NCBI RefSeq assembly: GCF_020524765.1
Contig: NZ_JAIVLR010000001.1
Coordinates: forward strand, 1,488,001 to 1,552,000
From: Qipengyuania gaetbuli
GTDB taxonomy: Bacteria > Pseudomonadota > Alphaproteobacteria > Sphingomonadales > Sphingomonadaceae
Reading direction: 5' to 3'
Length of the DNA stretch: 64,000 bases
Below the pieces are notes generated by a model, which made no database searches, was not told the origin of the DNA, and worked only from the letters and a program-made list of their open reading frames with translations. Shown here in pieces: positions 35,116 to 44,434 of this stretch (the first letter of the stretch is position 1; each line of letters opens with the position of its first letter). A program made the translations under genes and the position numbers.

Positions 35116-37425
35116 ATGGCCGATGCCGATGCAGCGACTGCCGTGGAAGACAAGACGGTGCGGCTCCAGGTCGCCGCTGCCCGCCAGGAAGAAAGCGGCC
35201 AGGGGATCGCCCGCATGCCGCGTTCGGCGTTCCAGGCACTTGGCATCACCGAAGGCGATACCGTCCAGATTACCGGCAAGCGCGACACGGTGGCGATTGC
35301 CATGTCCGCCTATGACGAAGACCAGACGCTCGACGTCATCCGCCTCGACGGCCTCCAGCGCGGCAATGCCGAGGTCGGCTCGGGCGAGCACGTCAAGGTC
35401 GTGGCTGCCGAATCGCGGCCCGCCACCCGCGTGGTCTTCGCACCCGCTACCCGCGAAATGCGCCTGCAGGGACCGGCACAGGCCCTGAAGCGCAATTTCT
35501 TCCGCAAGCCCATTATGGCCGGCGACCTCGTCGCCACCACCGGCCAGCAGCCGGTTCAGAACCTTCCGCCTAACGTGCGCGGGATGTTCAATGCACCGGC
35601 CTATGCGCTGACCCAGATCCGCCTCTCGGTCGTGTCGACCAGCCCCAAGGGCATCGTCCACATCGACGAGAAGACCGAGGTCGAACTGCGTGCCGAGTTC
35701 GAAGAACCGCGCGATGCCCGCGCCGTCGTCAATTACGATGATGTGGGCGGCATGGGTGACACCATCCAGGCGCTGCGCGAGATGGTCGAACTCCCGCTGC
35801 GCTACCCCGAGTTGTTCACCCGCCTCGGCGTCGATCCGCCCAAGGGCGTGCTGCTCCACGGTCCGCCCGGCACCGGCAAGACGCGCCTCGCGCAGGCGGT
35901 AGCCAACGAGAGCGACGCGAACTTCTTCACCATCAACGGCCCGGAAATCATGGGCTCGGGCTATGGCGAGAGCGAGAAGGCCCTGCGCCAGGTGTTCGAG
36001 GAGGCGAGCAAGTCCTCGCCTGCCATCGTCTTCATCGACGAGATCGATTCGATTGCGCCCAAGCGCGACCGTGTGCCGGGCGAGGCGGAAAAGCGCCTCG
36101 TTGCGCAATTGCTCACGCTGATGGACGGGCTGGAGGCGCGCTCCAACCTCGTGGTCATCGCGGCGACCAACCGCCCCGACGCCATTGACGAGGCATTGCG
36201 CCGTCCCGGTCGTTTCGACCGCGAAATCGTCATCGGCGTGCCAGACGAAAAGGGCCGGCGCGAGATTCTCGGCATCCACACCCGCGGCATGCCGCTGGGT
36301 GACAAGGTGGACCTCAACGAACTGGCCAAGGCAACCTACGGCTTCGTAGGTGCGGACATTGCCGCCCTGTCGCGCGAGGCCGCGATCGACGCGGTGCGCC
36401 GGATCATGCCCAAGCTCGATCTCGACGAACGCACGGTCCCGCCCGAGGTGCTCGACGAGCTGTTCGTCAGCCGCGAGGATTTCCTTTCCGCGCTCAAGCG
36501 CATCCAGCCTTCCGCCATGCGCGAAGTCATGGTCCAGGTGCCCAATGTCGGCTGGTCCGACATCGGCGGCGTGGGCGATGCGATCGAGAAGCTGAAAGAA
36601 GGCATTGAGCTGCCGCTCAAGAACCCCGACGCGTTCCACCGGCTCGGTATCCGTCCGGCCAAGGGCTTCCTGCTCTATGGCCCGCCCGGTACCGGCAAGA
36701 CGCTGCTGGCCAAGGCCGTCGCCAAGGAGGCGGAGGCGAACTTCATCTCGATGAAGAGTTCGGACCTCCTGTCAAAATGGTACGGCGAGAGCGAGCAGCA
36801 GATCGCCCGCATGTTCAAGCGCGCCCGCGCGGTCGCACCCTGCGTGGTCTTTATCGACGAGATCGACAGCCTCGTCCCGGCGCGCGGCAGCGGGCAGGGC
36901 GAACCGCAGGTCACCGGCCGGGTCGTCAATACCATCCTTGCCGAGATGGACGGGCTTGAAGAACTCCAGTCGGTCGTCGTGATCGGCGCGACCAACCGTC
37001 CCACTCTGGTCGACCCAGCACTGCTACGGCCCGGCCGTTTCGACGAGCTGGTCTATGTCGGCACGCCCGACAGGGCCGGGCGCGAGCAGATTCTCGGCAT
37101 CCACACGGAGAACATGCCATTGGCGACCGATGTGTCGCTGGCCGATGTGGCAGGCAAGACCGAGCGCTTCACCGGCGCGGACCTCGAAGACGTGGTGCGC
37201 CGCGCTGGCCTCAACGCCCTGCAGCGGGCAGGCGGCGACGTGCAGGAAGTGGCGGCGGTCGATTTCGAGGAAGCCTTGAAGGACAGCCGCGCGACCGTCA
37301 CTTCGCAGATGGAAGCCGAATACCAGAAGATGCGCGGCGAACTGAAGAAGCGGGCGGCGGAAATCCAGCCGATCGGCTTCATTCACGAAGGCATGGTGGA
37401 AAGCACGCGCGACCAGAAGCATTGA
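35116..37425 (+). CDS. CDC48/p97-family tandem AAA+ ATPase
   Basis: The 769-residue protein has an N-domain of the CDC48/VCP type (about 10-190, double-psi barrel with RLQVAAA and [10 protein letters not shown]). The D1 AAA module follows, with Walker [12 protein letters not shown], Walker [12 protein letters not shown] and an Arg-finger region. The D2 module has [12 protein letters not shown] and [11 protein letters not shown]. In archaea and eukaryotes these hexamers unfold proteins for degradation; bacterial relatives are less studied. The C-terminus ends without the HbYX proteasome-docking motif. The start at 35116 has GGGAGA upstream. A terminator and a possible small RNA precede it. Convergent with an MscS gene. 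Confidence 0.93.
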   Translation: MADADAATAVEDKTVRLQVAAARQEESGQGIARMPRSAFQALGITEGDTVQITGKRDTVAIAMSAYDEDQTLDVIRLDGLQRGNAEVGSGEHVKVVAAESRPATRVVFAPATREMRLQGPAQALKRNFFRKPIMAGDLVATTGQQPVQNLPPNVRGMFNAPAYALTQIRLSVVSTSPKGIVHIDEKTEVELRAEFEEPRDARAVVNYDDVGGMGDTIQALREMVELPLRYPELFTRLGVDPPKGVLLHGPPGTGKTRLAQAVANESDANFFTINGPEIMGSGYGESEKALRQVFEEASKSSPAIVFIDEIDSIAPKRDRVPGEAEKRLVAQLLTLMDGLEARSNLVVIAATNRPDAIDEALRRPGRFDREIVIGVPDEKGRREILGIHTRGMPLGDKVDLNELAKATYGFVGADIAALSREAAIDAVRRIMPKLDLDERTVPPEVLDELFVSREDFLSALKRIQPSAMREVMVQVPNVGWSDIGGVGDAIEKLKEGIELPLKNPDAFHRLGIRPAKGFLLYGPPGTGKTLLAKAVAKEAEANFISMKSSDLLSKWYGESEQQIARMFKRARAVAPCVVFIDEIDSLVPARGSGQGEPQVTGRVVNTILAEMDGLEELQSVVVIGATNRPTLVDPALLRPGRFDELVYVGTPDRAGREQILGIHTENMPLATDVSLADVAGKTERFTGADLEDVVRRAGLNALQRAGGDVQEVAAVDFEEALKDSRATVTSQMEAEYQKMRGELKKRAAEIQPIGFIHEGMVESTRDQKH

Positions 37426-37444
37426 ACCGCAGCGGGTGGAAGGG

Positions 37445-38524
37445 TCAGGCCTCTTTCGCCCGCGCGTTGGCTGCTTCCACTTCGAGGCGGTGGCGGATCA
37501 GCGCATCCGGCTGGTTTTCGCGCAGCCACTTCACCATGTGCTCGCGCACGGCGCAGCGCAGGTTGAAGAGATCGCCGATGGTCTCCGCGCTCATCGACAG
37601 GCGCAGCTCGATGCTTTCCGGATAGGCTTCTGTCATGACGAGCGCGAGATTGCGGCCGTCCCACAGGGGATGGGCCTTCACGAAGGCTTCGAATTCTTCG
37701 CGGATCGGCTCGACTTCGCTTGCCGGGTCGAGATGGAGCATGACCGGGCCGGTCAGCTTCTCGCTCACCCGTGACCAGTTCTCGAACGTGTTGTCGAGGA
37801 AGCGTGCGGTCGGCACCACAAGCACGCGCTCGTCCCAGGTGCGCACTGTCACGAAGCTCATGCGGATCTCTTCCACGCGCCCGGCCTGGCCGTCCACCTT
37901 GACGAGGTCCCCGATGCGCAGGGGCTGGGTCAGCGCCATCTGCAGGCCTGCAATCAGCGACTTCAGCGCCGGCTGGGCGGCAGCGCCGATGGCCAGTGCG
38001 GCAAGACCGGCAGAGGCGAGCATCGTCGTGCCGACCTTGGCGACACCCGGAATGCTCAGCATGATCAGCGAGACGGTGATGATGACGATGGCGAAGGTCG
38101 CCGTGCGCGACAGGATCGCAATGCGGGTGCGCAGCGAACGGGTCGCCACCTCGTCGCCGGCCAGCTCCACCTGCCGTTCGTATCCGGCTGCGAAACCCTT
38201 GACCACGGCATAGGCGACCCAGCCGAGAACGAAGGGCTGGAGGAATTTCGCCAGAACGTCCCAGCCGTCACCGACGAGGTGGTCGTTTTCCGCTGCAATG
38301 GAGATCGCAAATCCGATCATGGCCCAGCGCAGCGGCTTGCGTACGCGCTGGACGATCACGTCGTCGATCTGGCTTTCCGATGCGCGGGTGAACCGCCGCA
38401 GCAGGGCAAAGGCGATATAATGGACAATCAGCGCGAGGACGATCGAGCTGCCCAGCGCAACTGCGGTTTCAATCAGGCCTTCGTAGGAAATCGGCCAGTT
38501 GCGTGGATCGTAGCGTTCTAGCAT
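37445..38524 (-). CDS. Mechanosensitive channel (MscS family)
   Basis: The 359-residue inner-membrane channel has about four hydrophobic segments at 20-45, 70-90, 100-120 and 140-165, the pore helix region STMLASAGLAALAIGAAAQPALKSLIAGLQMALTQPLRIGD-like pattern, and the upper beta domain (VKVDGQAGRVEEIRMSFVTVRTWDERVLVVPTARFLDNTFENWSR). It lacks the BON domain of the other MscS gene in this window. Probably a second osmotic release valve. It is convergent with the CDC48-like gene and lies 12 bases downstream of the histidine kinase gene, so the two may be cotranscribed. Confidence 0.9.
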   Translation of the reverse strand: MLERYDPRNWPISYEGLIETAVALGSSIVLALIVHYIAFALLRRFTRASESQIDDVIVQRVRKPLRWAMIGFAISIAAENDHLVGDGWDVLAKFLQPFVLGWVAYAVVKGFAAGYERQVELAGDEVATRSLRTRIAILSRTATFAIVIITVSLIMLSIPGVAKVGTTMLASAGLAALAIGAAAQPALKSLIAGLQMALTQPLRIGDLVKVDGQAGRVEEIRMSFVTVRTWDERVLVVPTARFLDNTFENWSRVSEKLTGPVMLHLDPASEVEPIREEFEAFVKAHPLWDGRNLALVMTEAYPESIELRLSMSAETIGDLFNLRCAVREHMVKWLRENQPDALIRHRLEVEAANARAKEA

Positions 38525-38536
38525 CGGCAGAGGCGA

Positions 38537-39838
38537 CTAGGGTTTGGCGCTATCGGTTGCAAGCGAAGCGGGGCCTTCGTCGGCAGGCAGGTCGATAGTC
38601 ACGACGAGCCCGTCGGGCGTGAAATCCCGCGTGACCGACCCGCCGAACTGGCGCGCGGCGGAGTTCATCAGCAGGCTGCCGAAGCCCTGCCGCTCGGGCT
38701 CTCCGTCGAGCGGGACGCCGCTTTCCTTCCACACCAGCACGACGCGATCGTCCTTGCGGTCCCAGGATACGTCGATGGTACCACCATTCGCCCAGGCACC
38801 GTACTTCACCGCATTGGTGGTCAGTTCATGGAACACGAGGCCGAGCGGCGTGATCCGCTTGGCAGGGACAAGTACTTCGGGGCCGCCGATGGTCGCGGTC
38901 TGCGAAGCCGAGCGGTAAGGTGCAAGCGAGGTATCCACCAGCGCCTCGAGCGAGGCGACCTGCGTCTCCAGCGCGCCCTGACTTACTTCGTGCGCGGTCA
39001 GGAGAGCGCGAATACGCTCCGAAATACTGTCCGTGACAGGCTTCGCTTCCGGTTTGTCGCGCGCGCTCATCTGCACGATCGCGAGGACCACCGCGAAGAG
39101 GTTCTTCACGCGGTGGTTGAGTTCGCGCGCAAGCAGGTCTGCACGGTCGCGGGCCTCGACCACGGCAGCGGCCTGCGCGGCTTCCGCTTCGGCCCGGGCT
39201 GCGCGCGATACCAGCCTTGCGCCCAGCAGGATGGCGATCAGGATAAGGATAATGAGGCCGCCGAGCAGCGGCAGGATGCGCGCCTCCAGCCGGGCGGTTT
39301 CCGCAGCCTGTGCGGCCAAGATGTCGCGTTCGATCAGGCGCATTTCCTCGATCGCGCGGCGCAGGCGCTCCATCGCTTCCTGTCCTTCGTCGGACAGGAC
39401 CGCGCGGCGCGCATCGAGCAGGCGGCCGTCCTGCACCAGCAGCACGCTGCGTTCCATCTCGTCGAACTTGGCGCGCGCGAGGGCATCGATCTGGTCGAGC
39501 AGTTCTTCCTGCCGGACCGTGGTCTGTCCCTTGAGCAGCGCACGCAGGCGGCGCAGCGTCGGTTCGATCTGCTCGCTGCCTTCTTCGTAGGATGCGAGGT
39601 AACGGCGATCGAGCGTGATGAGATAGCCGCGCTGGCCGGTTTCCGCATTGAGCGCGGCAACTTCGACCTGCTGCAGTTCGGCAAGTACGCTGGCGGTCAG
39701 GCGCGACTGTTCGCGTTCGTCCCGCTCCCCGCCAAGGGTCTGGTAGACGAGGAAGACCACCGCGATCATCGCGCCGAAGATGACCAGCGACAGCGCCGCA
39801 TTGGGCCATCGGCGCGTCGTGCGCACAGCGGCGATCAT
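38537..39838 (-). CDS. HWE-family sensor histidine kinase with CHASE3-like domain
   Basis: The 433-residue membrane kinase has TM1 at about 12-33, a periplasmic helical CHASE3-type domain (about 40-185) and TM2 at about 195-215. The HWE kinase core has the phospho-acceptor His in ELNHRVKNLFAVV, the N box HELTTNAVKYGAW and the Trp-x-Glu motif in VLVWKESGVPL. HWE kinases often feed general stress (PhyR/NepR-EcfG) or c-di-GMP circuits; no response regulator is adjacent. Its ATG lies 5 bases after the polA stop in the same direction, suggesting coupled translation. The real start is inside a longer non-coding open frame. Confidence 0.9.
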   Translation of the reverse strand: MIAAVRTTRRWPNAALSLVIFGAMIAVVFLVYQTLGGERDEREQSRLTASVLAELQQVEVAALNAETGQRGYLITLDRRYLASYEEGSEQIEPTLRRLRALLKGQTTVRQEELLDQIDALARAKFDEMERSVLLVQDGRLLDARRAVLSDEGQEAMERLRRAIEEMRLIERDILAAQAAETARLEARILPLLGGLIILILIAILLGARLVSRAARAEAEAAQAAAVVEARDRADLLARELNHRVKNLFAVVLAIVQMSARDKPEAKPVTDSISERIRALLTAHEVSQGALETQVASLEALVDTSLAPYRSASQTATIGGPEVLVPAKRITPLGLVFHELTTNAVKYGAWANGGTIDVSWDRKDDRVVLVWKESGVPLDGEPERQGFGSLLMNSAARQFGGSVTRDFTPDGLVVTIDLPADEGPASLATDSAKP

Positions 39839-39843
39839 GTCCT

Positions 39844-42681
39844 TCAATGCGCGGCCCCCCAGCTCTTGCCGGTCCCGATTTCGACGCCGAGCGGAACATC
39901 GAGGCTGACCGCGGGGCCGGCCGCACCGGCCATGACCTCCTCGATCACCTTCGAAGCGCGTTCGACGTCCCCTTCGGGCAGTTCGAAAACGAGTTCGTCG
40001 TGCACTTGGAGCAGCATGCGCACCTTGTCGAGCCCTGCGTTTACAAGGGCTTCGTCCATGCGGATCATGGCGCGCTTGATGATGTCGGCGCTGGTGCCCT
40101 GGATCGGCGCGTTGATCGCCGCGCGCTCGCTGCCCTGGCGTTCGGCCTGGTTCTTGGACGAGATGCGCGGGAACCACGTCTTGCGGCCGAACAGTGTCTC
40201 CGAATAGCCGCGCTCGCGCACCCGCTCGAGCGTTTCGAGGATGTAGCGCTGGATGCCCGGGAAGCGCTGGAAATAGGTGTCGATCATGGCCTGCGCCTCG
40301 TCCGGCTCGACCTTGAGGCGGCCGGCAAGACCCCAGCGCGAGATGCCGTAGAGGATGGCGAAGTTGATCGTCTTGGCCCGGGCGCGGGTATCGCGCGTCA
40401 CTTCGCCGAACATCTCGGTCGCCGTGCGGGCGTGGATGTCCTCGCCATTGGCGAAGGCTTCCTTTAGCGGGCCGACATCGGCCATGTGCGCGGCGAGCCG
40501 CAGCTCGATCTGCGAATAGTCGGCAGCGAGCAGCACATTGCCCTCTTCCGCCACGAAGGCCTCGCGGATCTGGCGGCCGATTTCGGTGCGGATCGGGATG
40601 TTCTGCAGATTCGGGTCGGTCGAGGACAAGCGCCCGGTCTGCGCCCCCACGAGGCTGTAGCTCGTGTGCACCCGGCCGGTCTTAGGGTTGATCGCGTCCT
40701 GCAGGGCGTCGGTATAGGTCGACTTCAACTTGCTGAGCTGACGCCATTCCAGCACCTTGTCGGCGATTTCCGCGCCTTCGCCCGACAGGCGTTCGAGCAC
40801 CGACTGGTCGGTCGAATACTGGCCGCTCTTGCCCTTCTTGCCGCCTTTGTAGCCGAGCGTGTCGAATAGGACGTCGCCCAGCTGCTTGGGGCTGCCAACG
40901 GTGAATTCTGCGCCGGCGAGCGCATGGATTTCCTTTTCCAGCCGTCCGGTCTCGGTCGCGAATTCTTCCGACAGCTTGGCCAGCCGCGCCCGGTCGACCT
41001 TGATTCCGCGCTGTTCCATACGCGCGACTACGGGCACGAGCGGCCGGTCGACACGCTCGTAAATTGCCGCACCGCCTTCATCCGGCAGGCGGCGCTTCAG
41101 GTGCTGGTAGAGCCGCCTGGTAACGTCGGCATCCTCGGCGGCATATTCGGTCGCCTTGTCGAGCGGGACCTCGCCGAAGGGGATGGCCTTCTTGCCGGTG
41201 CCGCAGACTTCCTTGAACGCGATGCAGGTGTGGCCGAGGTGTCGTTCGGCAAGCTCGTCCATGCCGTGGCCGCCGCCGATCCCGTCAAGGCCGCGCCCAG
41301 CATCGAGGTCGAAGCTGATGACCATCGTATCCTCGACCGGCGTGACCTCGACGTCGTAACGCGAAAGGACGTTGAGATCGTATTTGCCGTTGTGCAGGAC
41401 CTTGATCACCGCATCGGAGGCCAGCAGCGGGCGCAGCGCGGCAAGCGCGGCATCCAGCGGCACCTGGTCGGGCTTTTCGGCGAACATGTCGGTCCCGCCG
41501 TGGGCGAGCGGAATGTAGCACGCATCGTTGGGACCGAGTGCGAGGCTGATGCCGACGAGGTCCGCCGCCATGCTGTCGAGCGCGCTCGTCTCGGTATCTA
41601 TGGCGACCAGCCGTGCGGCCTTGGCGCGCTCGATCCAGTGCTCGAGGCGCTCGATCGACTGGACGCATTCATAGGCGCTCCGGTCGACCTTCGGCATGTC
41701 GGGCAGCGGCTGCCGGCTACCCTCGGCATTGGCGGGCGCGCTGGCGTTTTCCTGCTTGACGGGATTGAGCTCGGTCGGCTTGCCGGGGCTCCCGGCACCG
41801 GCATCGAGGCGGCGCAGCAGGCTGGTGAAGCCGTGCTTTTCGAGGAACTGGGCGAGCGGTCCGGGCGGCACGCCGTCGAGCTTCATGTCCTCGAGCGAGA
41901 CGGGCAGGGGGCAGTCTTCCTTGAGCGTCACGAGGATGCGGCTCAGTTCCGCGTCCGCGCGGTGTTCCAGCAGCCGCTCCTTGAGCTTGGACTTCTTCAT
42001 GTCCCCTGCCGAATCGAGCGCGGCGGTCAGGTCGCCATGCTCGGCAATGAGCTTGCTTGCGGTCTTGGGGCCGACGCCGAAGATGCCCGGGATATTGTCG
42101 ACCGAATCGCCCATCAGCGCGAGCACGTCGCCGACCTTTTCCGGCGGGACGCCGAACTTTTCCTCGACCTCCTCGATATAGATGCGCGCGCTCTTCATCG
42201 TGTCGAGCATGTCGATGCGCGCGCCGTCCTTCTCGCCGACGAGCTGCATCAGGTCCTTGTCGGAAGACACGATGGTCACGTCCCAGCCCTGTGCCTGTGC
42301 AGCCCGGGCATAGGAGGCGATCATGTCGTCGGCCTCGACATCGGGCTCTTCGATGCAGGGCAGCGAGAAAGCGCGCGTCGCATCGCGGATCAGCGGGAAC
42401 TGGGGCACGAGGTCTTCGGGCGGAGCGGGCCTATTCGCCTTGTACTGGTCGTAGATCTCGTTGCGGAAGGAATGGCTCGACTTGTCGAGAATCACCGCGA
42501 GGTGAGTCGGGCCTTCCGCCTTGTCGAGGTCTTCGGCCAGCTTCCACAGCATGGTGGTATAGCCGTAGACCGCGCCGACCGGCGTGCCTTCGGGGTCAGT
42601 GAGGGGAGGCAGCCTGTGATAGGCACGGAAAATGTAGGCGGACCCGTCGACGAGATAGAGGTGGTTTTTATCGGCCATCAT
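39844..42681 (-). CDS. polA: DNA polymerase I
   Basis: The 945-residue repair and Okazaki-fragment polymerase has an N-terminal 5'-3' exonuclease (about 1-300; LYLVDGSAYIFRAYH, the SDKDLMQLV metal site), a proofreading 3'-5' exonuclease (about 340-530; DTETSALDSM) and a polymerase domain with ADYSQIELRLAAH (motif A), the O-helix RARAKTINFAILYG and LLQVHDELVFE (motif C). Length matches the family. It is divergent from the small lipoprotein gene, with a repeat-bearing 250-base interval between. Confidence 0.97.
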   Translation of the reverse strand: MMADKNHLYLVDGSAYIFRAYHRLPPLTDPEGTPVGAVYGYTTMLWKLAEDLDKAEGPTHLAVILDKSSHSFRNEIYDQYKANRPAPPEDLVPQFPLIRDATRAFSLPCIEEPDVEADDMIASYARAAQAQGWDVTIVSSDKDLMQLVGEKDGARIDMLDTMKSARIYIEEVEEKFGVPPEKVGDVLALMGDSVDNIPGIFGVGPKTASKLIAEHGDLTAALDSAGDMKKSKLKERLLEHRADAELSRILVTLKEDCPLPVSLEDMKLDGVPPGPLAQFLEKHGFTSLLRRLDAGAGSPGKPTELNPVKQENASAPANAEGSRQPLPDMPKVDRSAYECVQSIERLEHWIERAKAARLVAIDTETSALDSMAADLVGISLALGPNDACYIPLAHGGTDMFAEKPDQVPLDAALAALRPLLASDAVIKVLHNGKYDLNVLSRYDVEVTPVEDTMVISFDLDAGRGLDGIGGGHGMDELAERHLGHTCIAFKEVCGTGKKAIPFGEVPLDKATEYAAEDADVTRRLYQHLKRRLPDEGGAAIYERVDRPLVPVVARMEQRGIKVDRARLAKLSEEFATETGRLEKEIHALAGAEFTVGSPKQLGDVLFDTLGYKGGKKGKSGQYSTDQSVLERLSGEGAEIADKVLEWRQLSKLKSTYTDALQDAINPKTGRVHTSYSLVGAQTGRLSSTDPNLQNIPIRTEIGRQIREAFVAEEGNVLLAADYSQIELRLAAHMADVGPLKEAFANGEDIHARTATEMFGEVTRDTRARAKTINFAILYGISRWGLAGRLKVEPDEAQAMIDTYFQRFPGIQRYILETLERVRERGYSETLFGRKTWFPRISSKNQAERQGSERAAINAPIQGTSADIIKRAMIRMDEALVNAGLDKVRMLLQVHDELVFELPEGDVERASKVIEEVMAGAAGPAVSLDVPLGVEIGTGKSWGAAH

Positions 42682-42733
42682 GGCGTTGCCTAGCAGCGGT
42701 TAGGGGACTTTGGGAGCGGAAAGGCCTCGAAAA

Positions 42734-42809
42734 AATGTGGCCGACAAATGGCGGAAATCCGGCAATTTGGGGGCAAATGAGGCGAAATTGGGCATGAATG
42801 TGGCGAAAT
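42734..42809 (+). repeat. Short imperfect direct repeats upstream of the lipoprotein gene
   Basis: Four related copies of AATG(T/A)GGC(G)AAAT occur: AATGTGGC at 42734, AATGGCGGAAAT at 42747, AATGAGGCGAAAT at 42776 and AATGTGGCGAAAT at 42797. The last is followed by an inverted match (GCCACAAT). AAGGCCTCGAAA is also duplicated at 42721 and 42851. They lie upstream of a possible promoter and could be factor-binding sites. Confidence 0.5.
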
Positions 42810-42812
42810 CGC

Positions 42813-42841
42813 TTGCAGTGCCACAATCCGGCCATTATTTA
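42813..42841 (+). promoter_or_regulatory. Weak promoter candidate for the lipoprotein gene
   Basis: TTGCAG (42813-42818) and TATTTA (42836-42841) are spaced by 17 bases and lie about 90 bases before the start codon. The match to a sigma-70-type promoter is partial, so this is tentative. Confidence 0.3.
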
Positions 42842-42931
42842 GGGCCTCGTAAGGCCTCGAAAGGGTCTTGCGCGGAGGAGGCGGATCATCGCCGAATTCG
42901 CACTCAAACTCGCTGTTTAAGGATTTATCTT

Positions 42932-43183
42932 ATGCGCAAGATCGCTCTCGTTGCTGCCGCTTCGGCCGCTGCTCTCTCGCTCGCCGCTTGCTCGGAAGCC
43001 ACCGAAGACGCTGCTGAAGCCACCACCGAAGCTGCTGCTGCTGACGCAGAAGCAAACATGGAAGCTGCTGGCGAAGCCGTCGAAGCAGCCGGTGCTGAAG
43101 TTGCCGCTGAAGGCGAAGAAGCTGCTGCCGAAGTCGAAGCAGCTGTCGAAGGCGAAACCACCGAAGAAGCTGCTGCCGAGTAA
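42932..43183 (+). CDS. Small Ala/Glu-rich lipoprotein
   Basis: The 83-residue precursor has a lipobox LAAC (Cys near residue 21) and a mature part made almost only of Ala and Glu in helix-forming repeats, so it is probably a surface or periplasmic lipoprotein of coiled type. The codons favour GCT and GAA rather than the GCG/GCC used by neighbours, a pattern usual for highly expressed genes. AAGGATT lies before the ATG. A strong terminator follows at 43221. It is a single-gene unit with a repeat-rich upstream region. Function unknown. Confidence 0.75.
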   Translation: MRKIALVAAASAAALSLAACSEATEDAAEATTEAAAADAEANMEAAGEAVEAAGAEVAAEGEEAAAEVEAAVEGETTEEAAAE

Positions 43184-43220
43184 TCGCGCACTCTTCGCTG
43201 GCTAAAGCCAACGAAATAGA

Positions 43221-43249
43221 AGGGCGGTACCGCAAGGTGCCGCCCTTTT
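43221..43249 (+). terminator. Intrinsic terminator after the small lipoprotein
   Basis: AGGGCGGTACC and GGTGCCGCCCT pair with one mismatch around a GCAA loop and end in TTTT on the plus strand. It follows the lipoprotein stop by about 40 bases. Confidence 0.8.
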
Positions 43250-43286
43250 CGTTTGTCCGGTGGTGAACCCCCGAAGGAGTGGGCGC

Positions 43287-44309
43287 TTACTTCCCGCCGA
43301 AATCGGCGTTGGTCCACACCCGCTTGGGATTGGAAGTCTGCGCCGAATAGCCATCGTGAATGGCCCGCGCGATCTGCGCGATCTTGGCTTCGCGATTGAG
43401 GCGCGAACCCTGTCCCGTGACATAAATGGCAACCGCCACGGCGCGGCCGTCCGGCGTCTCGAGAATGCCGACATCGCTCGACGTGTTGTTGAGCGAGCCG
43501 GTCTTGTGGCTCACTCGCACACTATCCGGCATCAGCGCCGGGATACGACGCTTGCCCGTACGCGTGCGGCTCATCGCGCCGAGCAGCACGCGGCGGCTTT
43601 CGGGTTTCAGGAACTTGCCCTGGTAGAGGCCGCTCAGCAGATCGAGCATCGCCTTGGGCGTGGCGCTGTCGCGCTTGTCGATGTGCTGGGCAGGATCGTA
43701 TTCGCCGTCGTCACGCACGAGCGTGGCGATGTCGCGGTCGATGCTGAAATCCCGGATGCCCTGGCGGCGCACCCAGTCGTTCACCGCGTCCGGCCCGCCG
43801 ACGACACGCAGGAGCGCGTCCGTGGCAGGGTTGCTCGATCGGGTGATCATGATTTCGATCAGGTCGATCGCCTTCATGTACTCGCCCTCATAGACCGGGG
43901 CGACCTTGCTGGAGAAGCGGGCCGACTTGCGCGGCAGCAGCAGCGGGAATTCGCTGGTGAGGCTCCACTTCCCCTTTTCGACACCTTCGAGGAAGGTCGC
44001 GGCCACGGCGATCTTGCTGGTGCTCGCCATGGGGAAGCGCTGGTCGCCAAGGACGGTAACCATCTGGCCGCTCGTCAGGTCGATGGCGGCAACGCCGATA
44101 CGTCCGTTCGAACCGTCGGCCAGTTCGGCCAGACGCTGTTCGAAGGCATTGTCGTATATCGCATCGAAGCTCTGCGGCGCGCGCAGTTCCGTGCCGAGCG
44201 CCGTATCGAACTGCTTGAGGTATGAATTGTCCTGCGCGCTAAGCGTGGTCGGGGCTGCGAAGGCCAGCGTCGCTGCCAGGATTGTCTTGCCGAGGTTCTT
44301 CATTCGCAT
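43287..44309 (-). CDS. Class A beta-lactamase-fold serine hydrolase lacking canonical Glu166/Asn170
   Basis: The 340-residue protein has a signal peptide (through TTLSAQD) and the class A fold: active-site STSK, SSN in place of SDN (TRSSNPATD), and HKTGS. In the omega-loop the residues aligned with Glu166 and Asn170 by anchoring on RDSATP appear to be Asp and Asp (LVRDDGEYDPAQH), so the usual deacylation Glu is missing at that position. It may therefore be a peptidoglycan-type transpeptidase/peptidase or an altered lactamase rather than a normal resistance enzyme. A TATACG -10 box close to the ATG suggests a very short leader. Mis-alignment of the loop is possible. Confidence 0.8.
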   Translation of the reverse strand: MRMKNLGKTILAATLAFAAPTTLSAQDNSYLKQFDTALGTELRAPQSFDAIYDNAFEQRLAELADGSNGRIGVAAIDLTSGQMVTVLGDQRFPMASTSKIAVAATFLEGVEKGKWSLTSEFPLLLPRKSARFSSKVAPVYEGEYMKAIDLIEIMITRSSNPATDALLRVVGGPDAVNDWVRRQGIRDFSIDRDIATLVRDDGEYDPAQHIDKRDSATPKAMLDLLSGLYQGKFLKPESRRVLLGAMSRTRTGKRRIPALMPDSVRVSHKTGSLNNTSSDVGILETPDGRAVAVAIYVTGQGSRLNREAKIAQIARAIHDGYSAQTSNPKRVWTNADFGGK

Positions 44310-44310
44310 A

Positions 44311-44356
44311 CCGTTACGTATAGCACAGTTTGGTTAGGGCCGGCTTAACGTAACGG
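44311..44356. promoter_or_regulatory. Inverted repeat spanning the promoter of the beta-lactamase-fold gene
   Basis: CCGTTACGT (44311-44319) and ACGTAACGG (44348-44356) are perfect 9-bp inverted repeats separated by 28 bases. The minus-strand sequence TATACG (44322-44317) inside looks like a -10 element. The arms could be paired operator half-sites or a hairpin at the transcript start. Confidence 0.4.
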
Positions 44357-44434
44357 AATCGAGCAAATCAAGCGCGCCCGCGACAGAATGTGTCGCAGGC
44401 ACGCCCGATGCTTGTTTATCGGCGTCAGGACGCG

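Noticed and set aside
35116..37425. Eukaryotic or archaeal contamination as source of the CDC48-like gene
   Set aside because: GC content and codon use match the surrounding genes, and it is embedded between bacterial genes.
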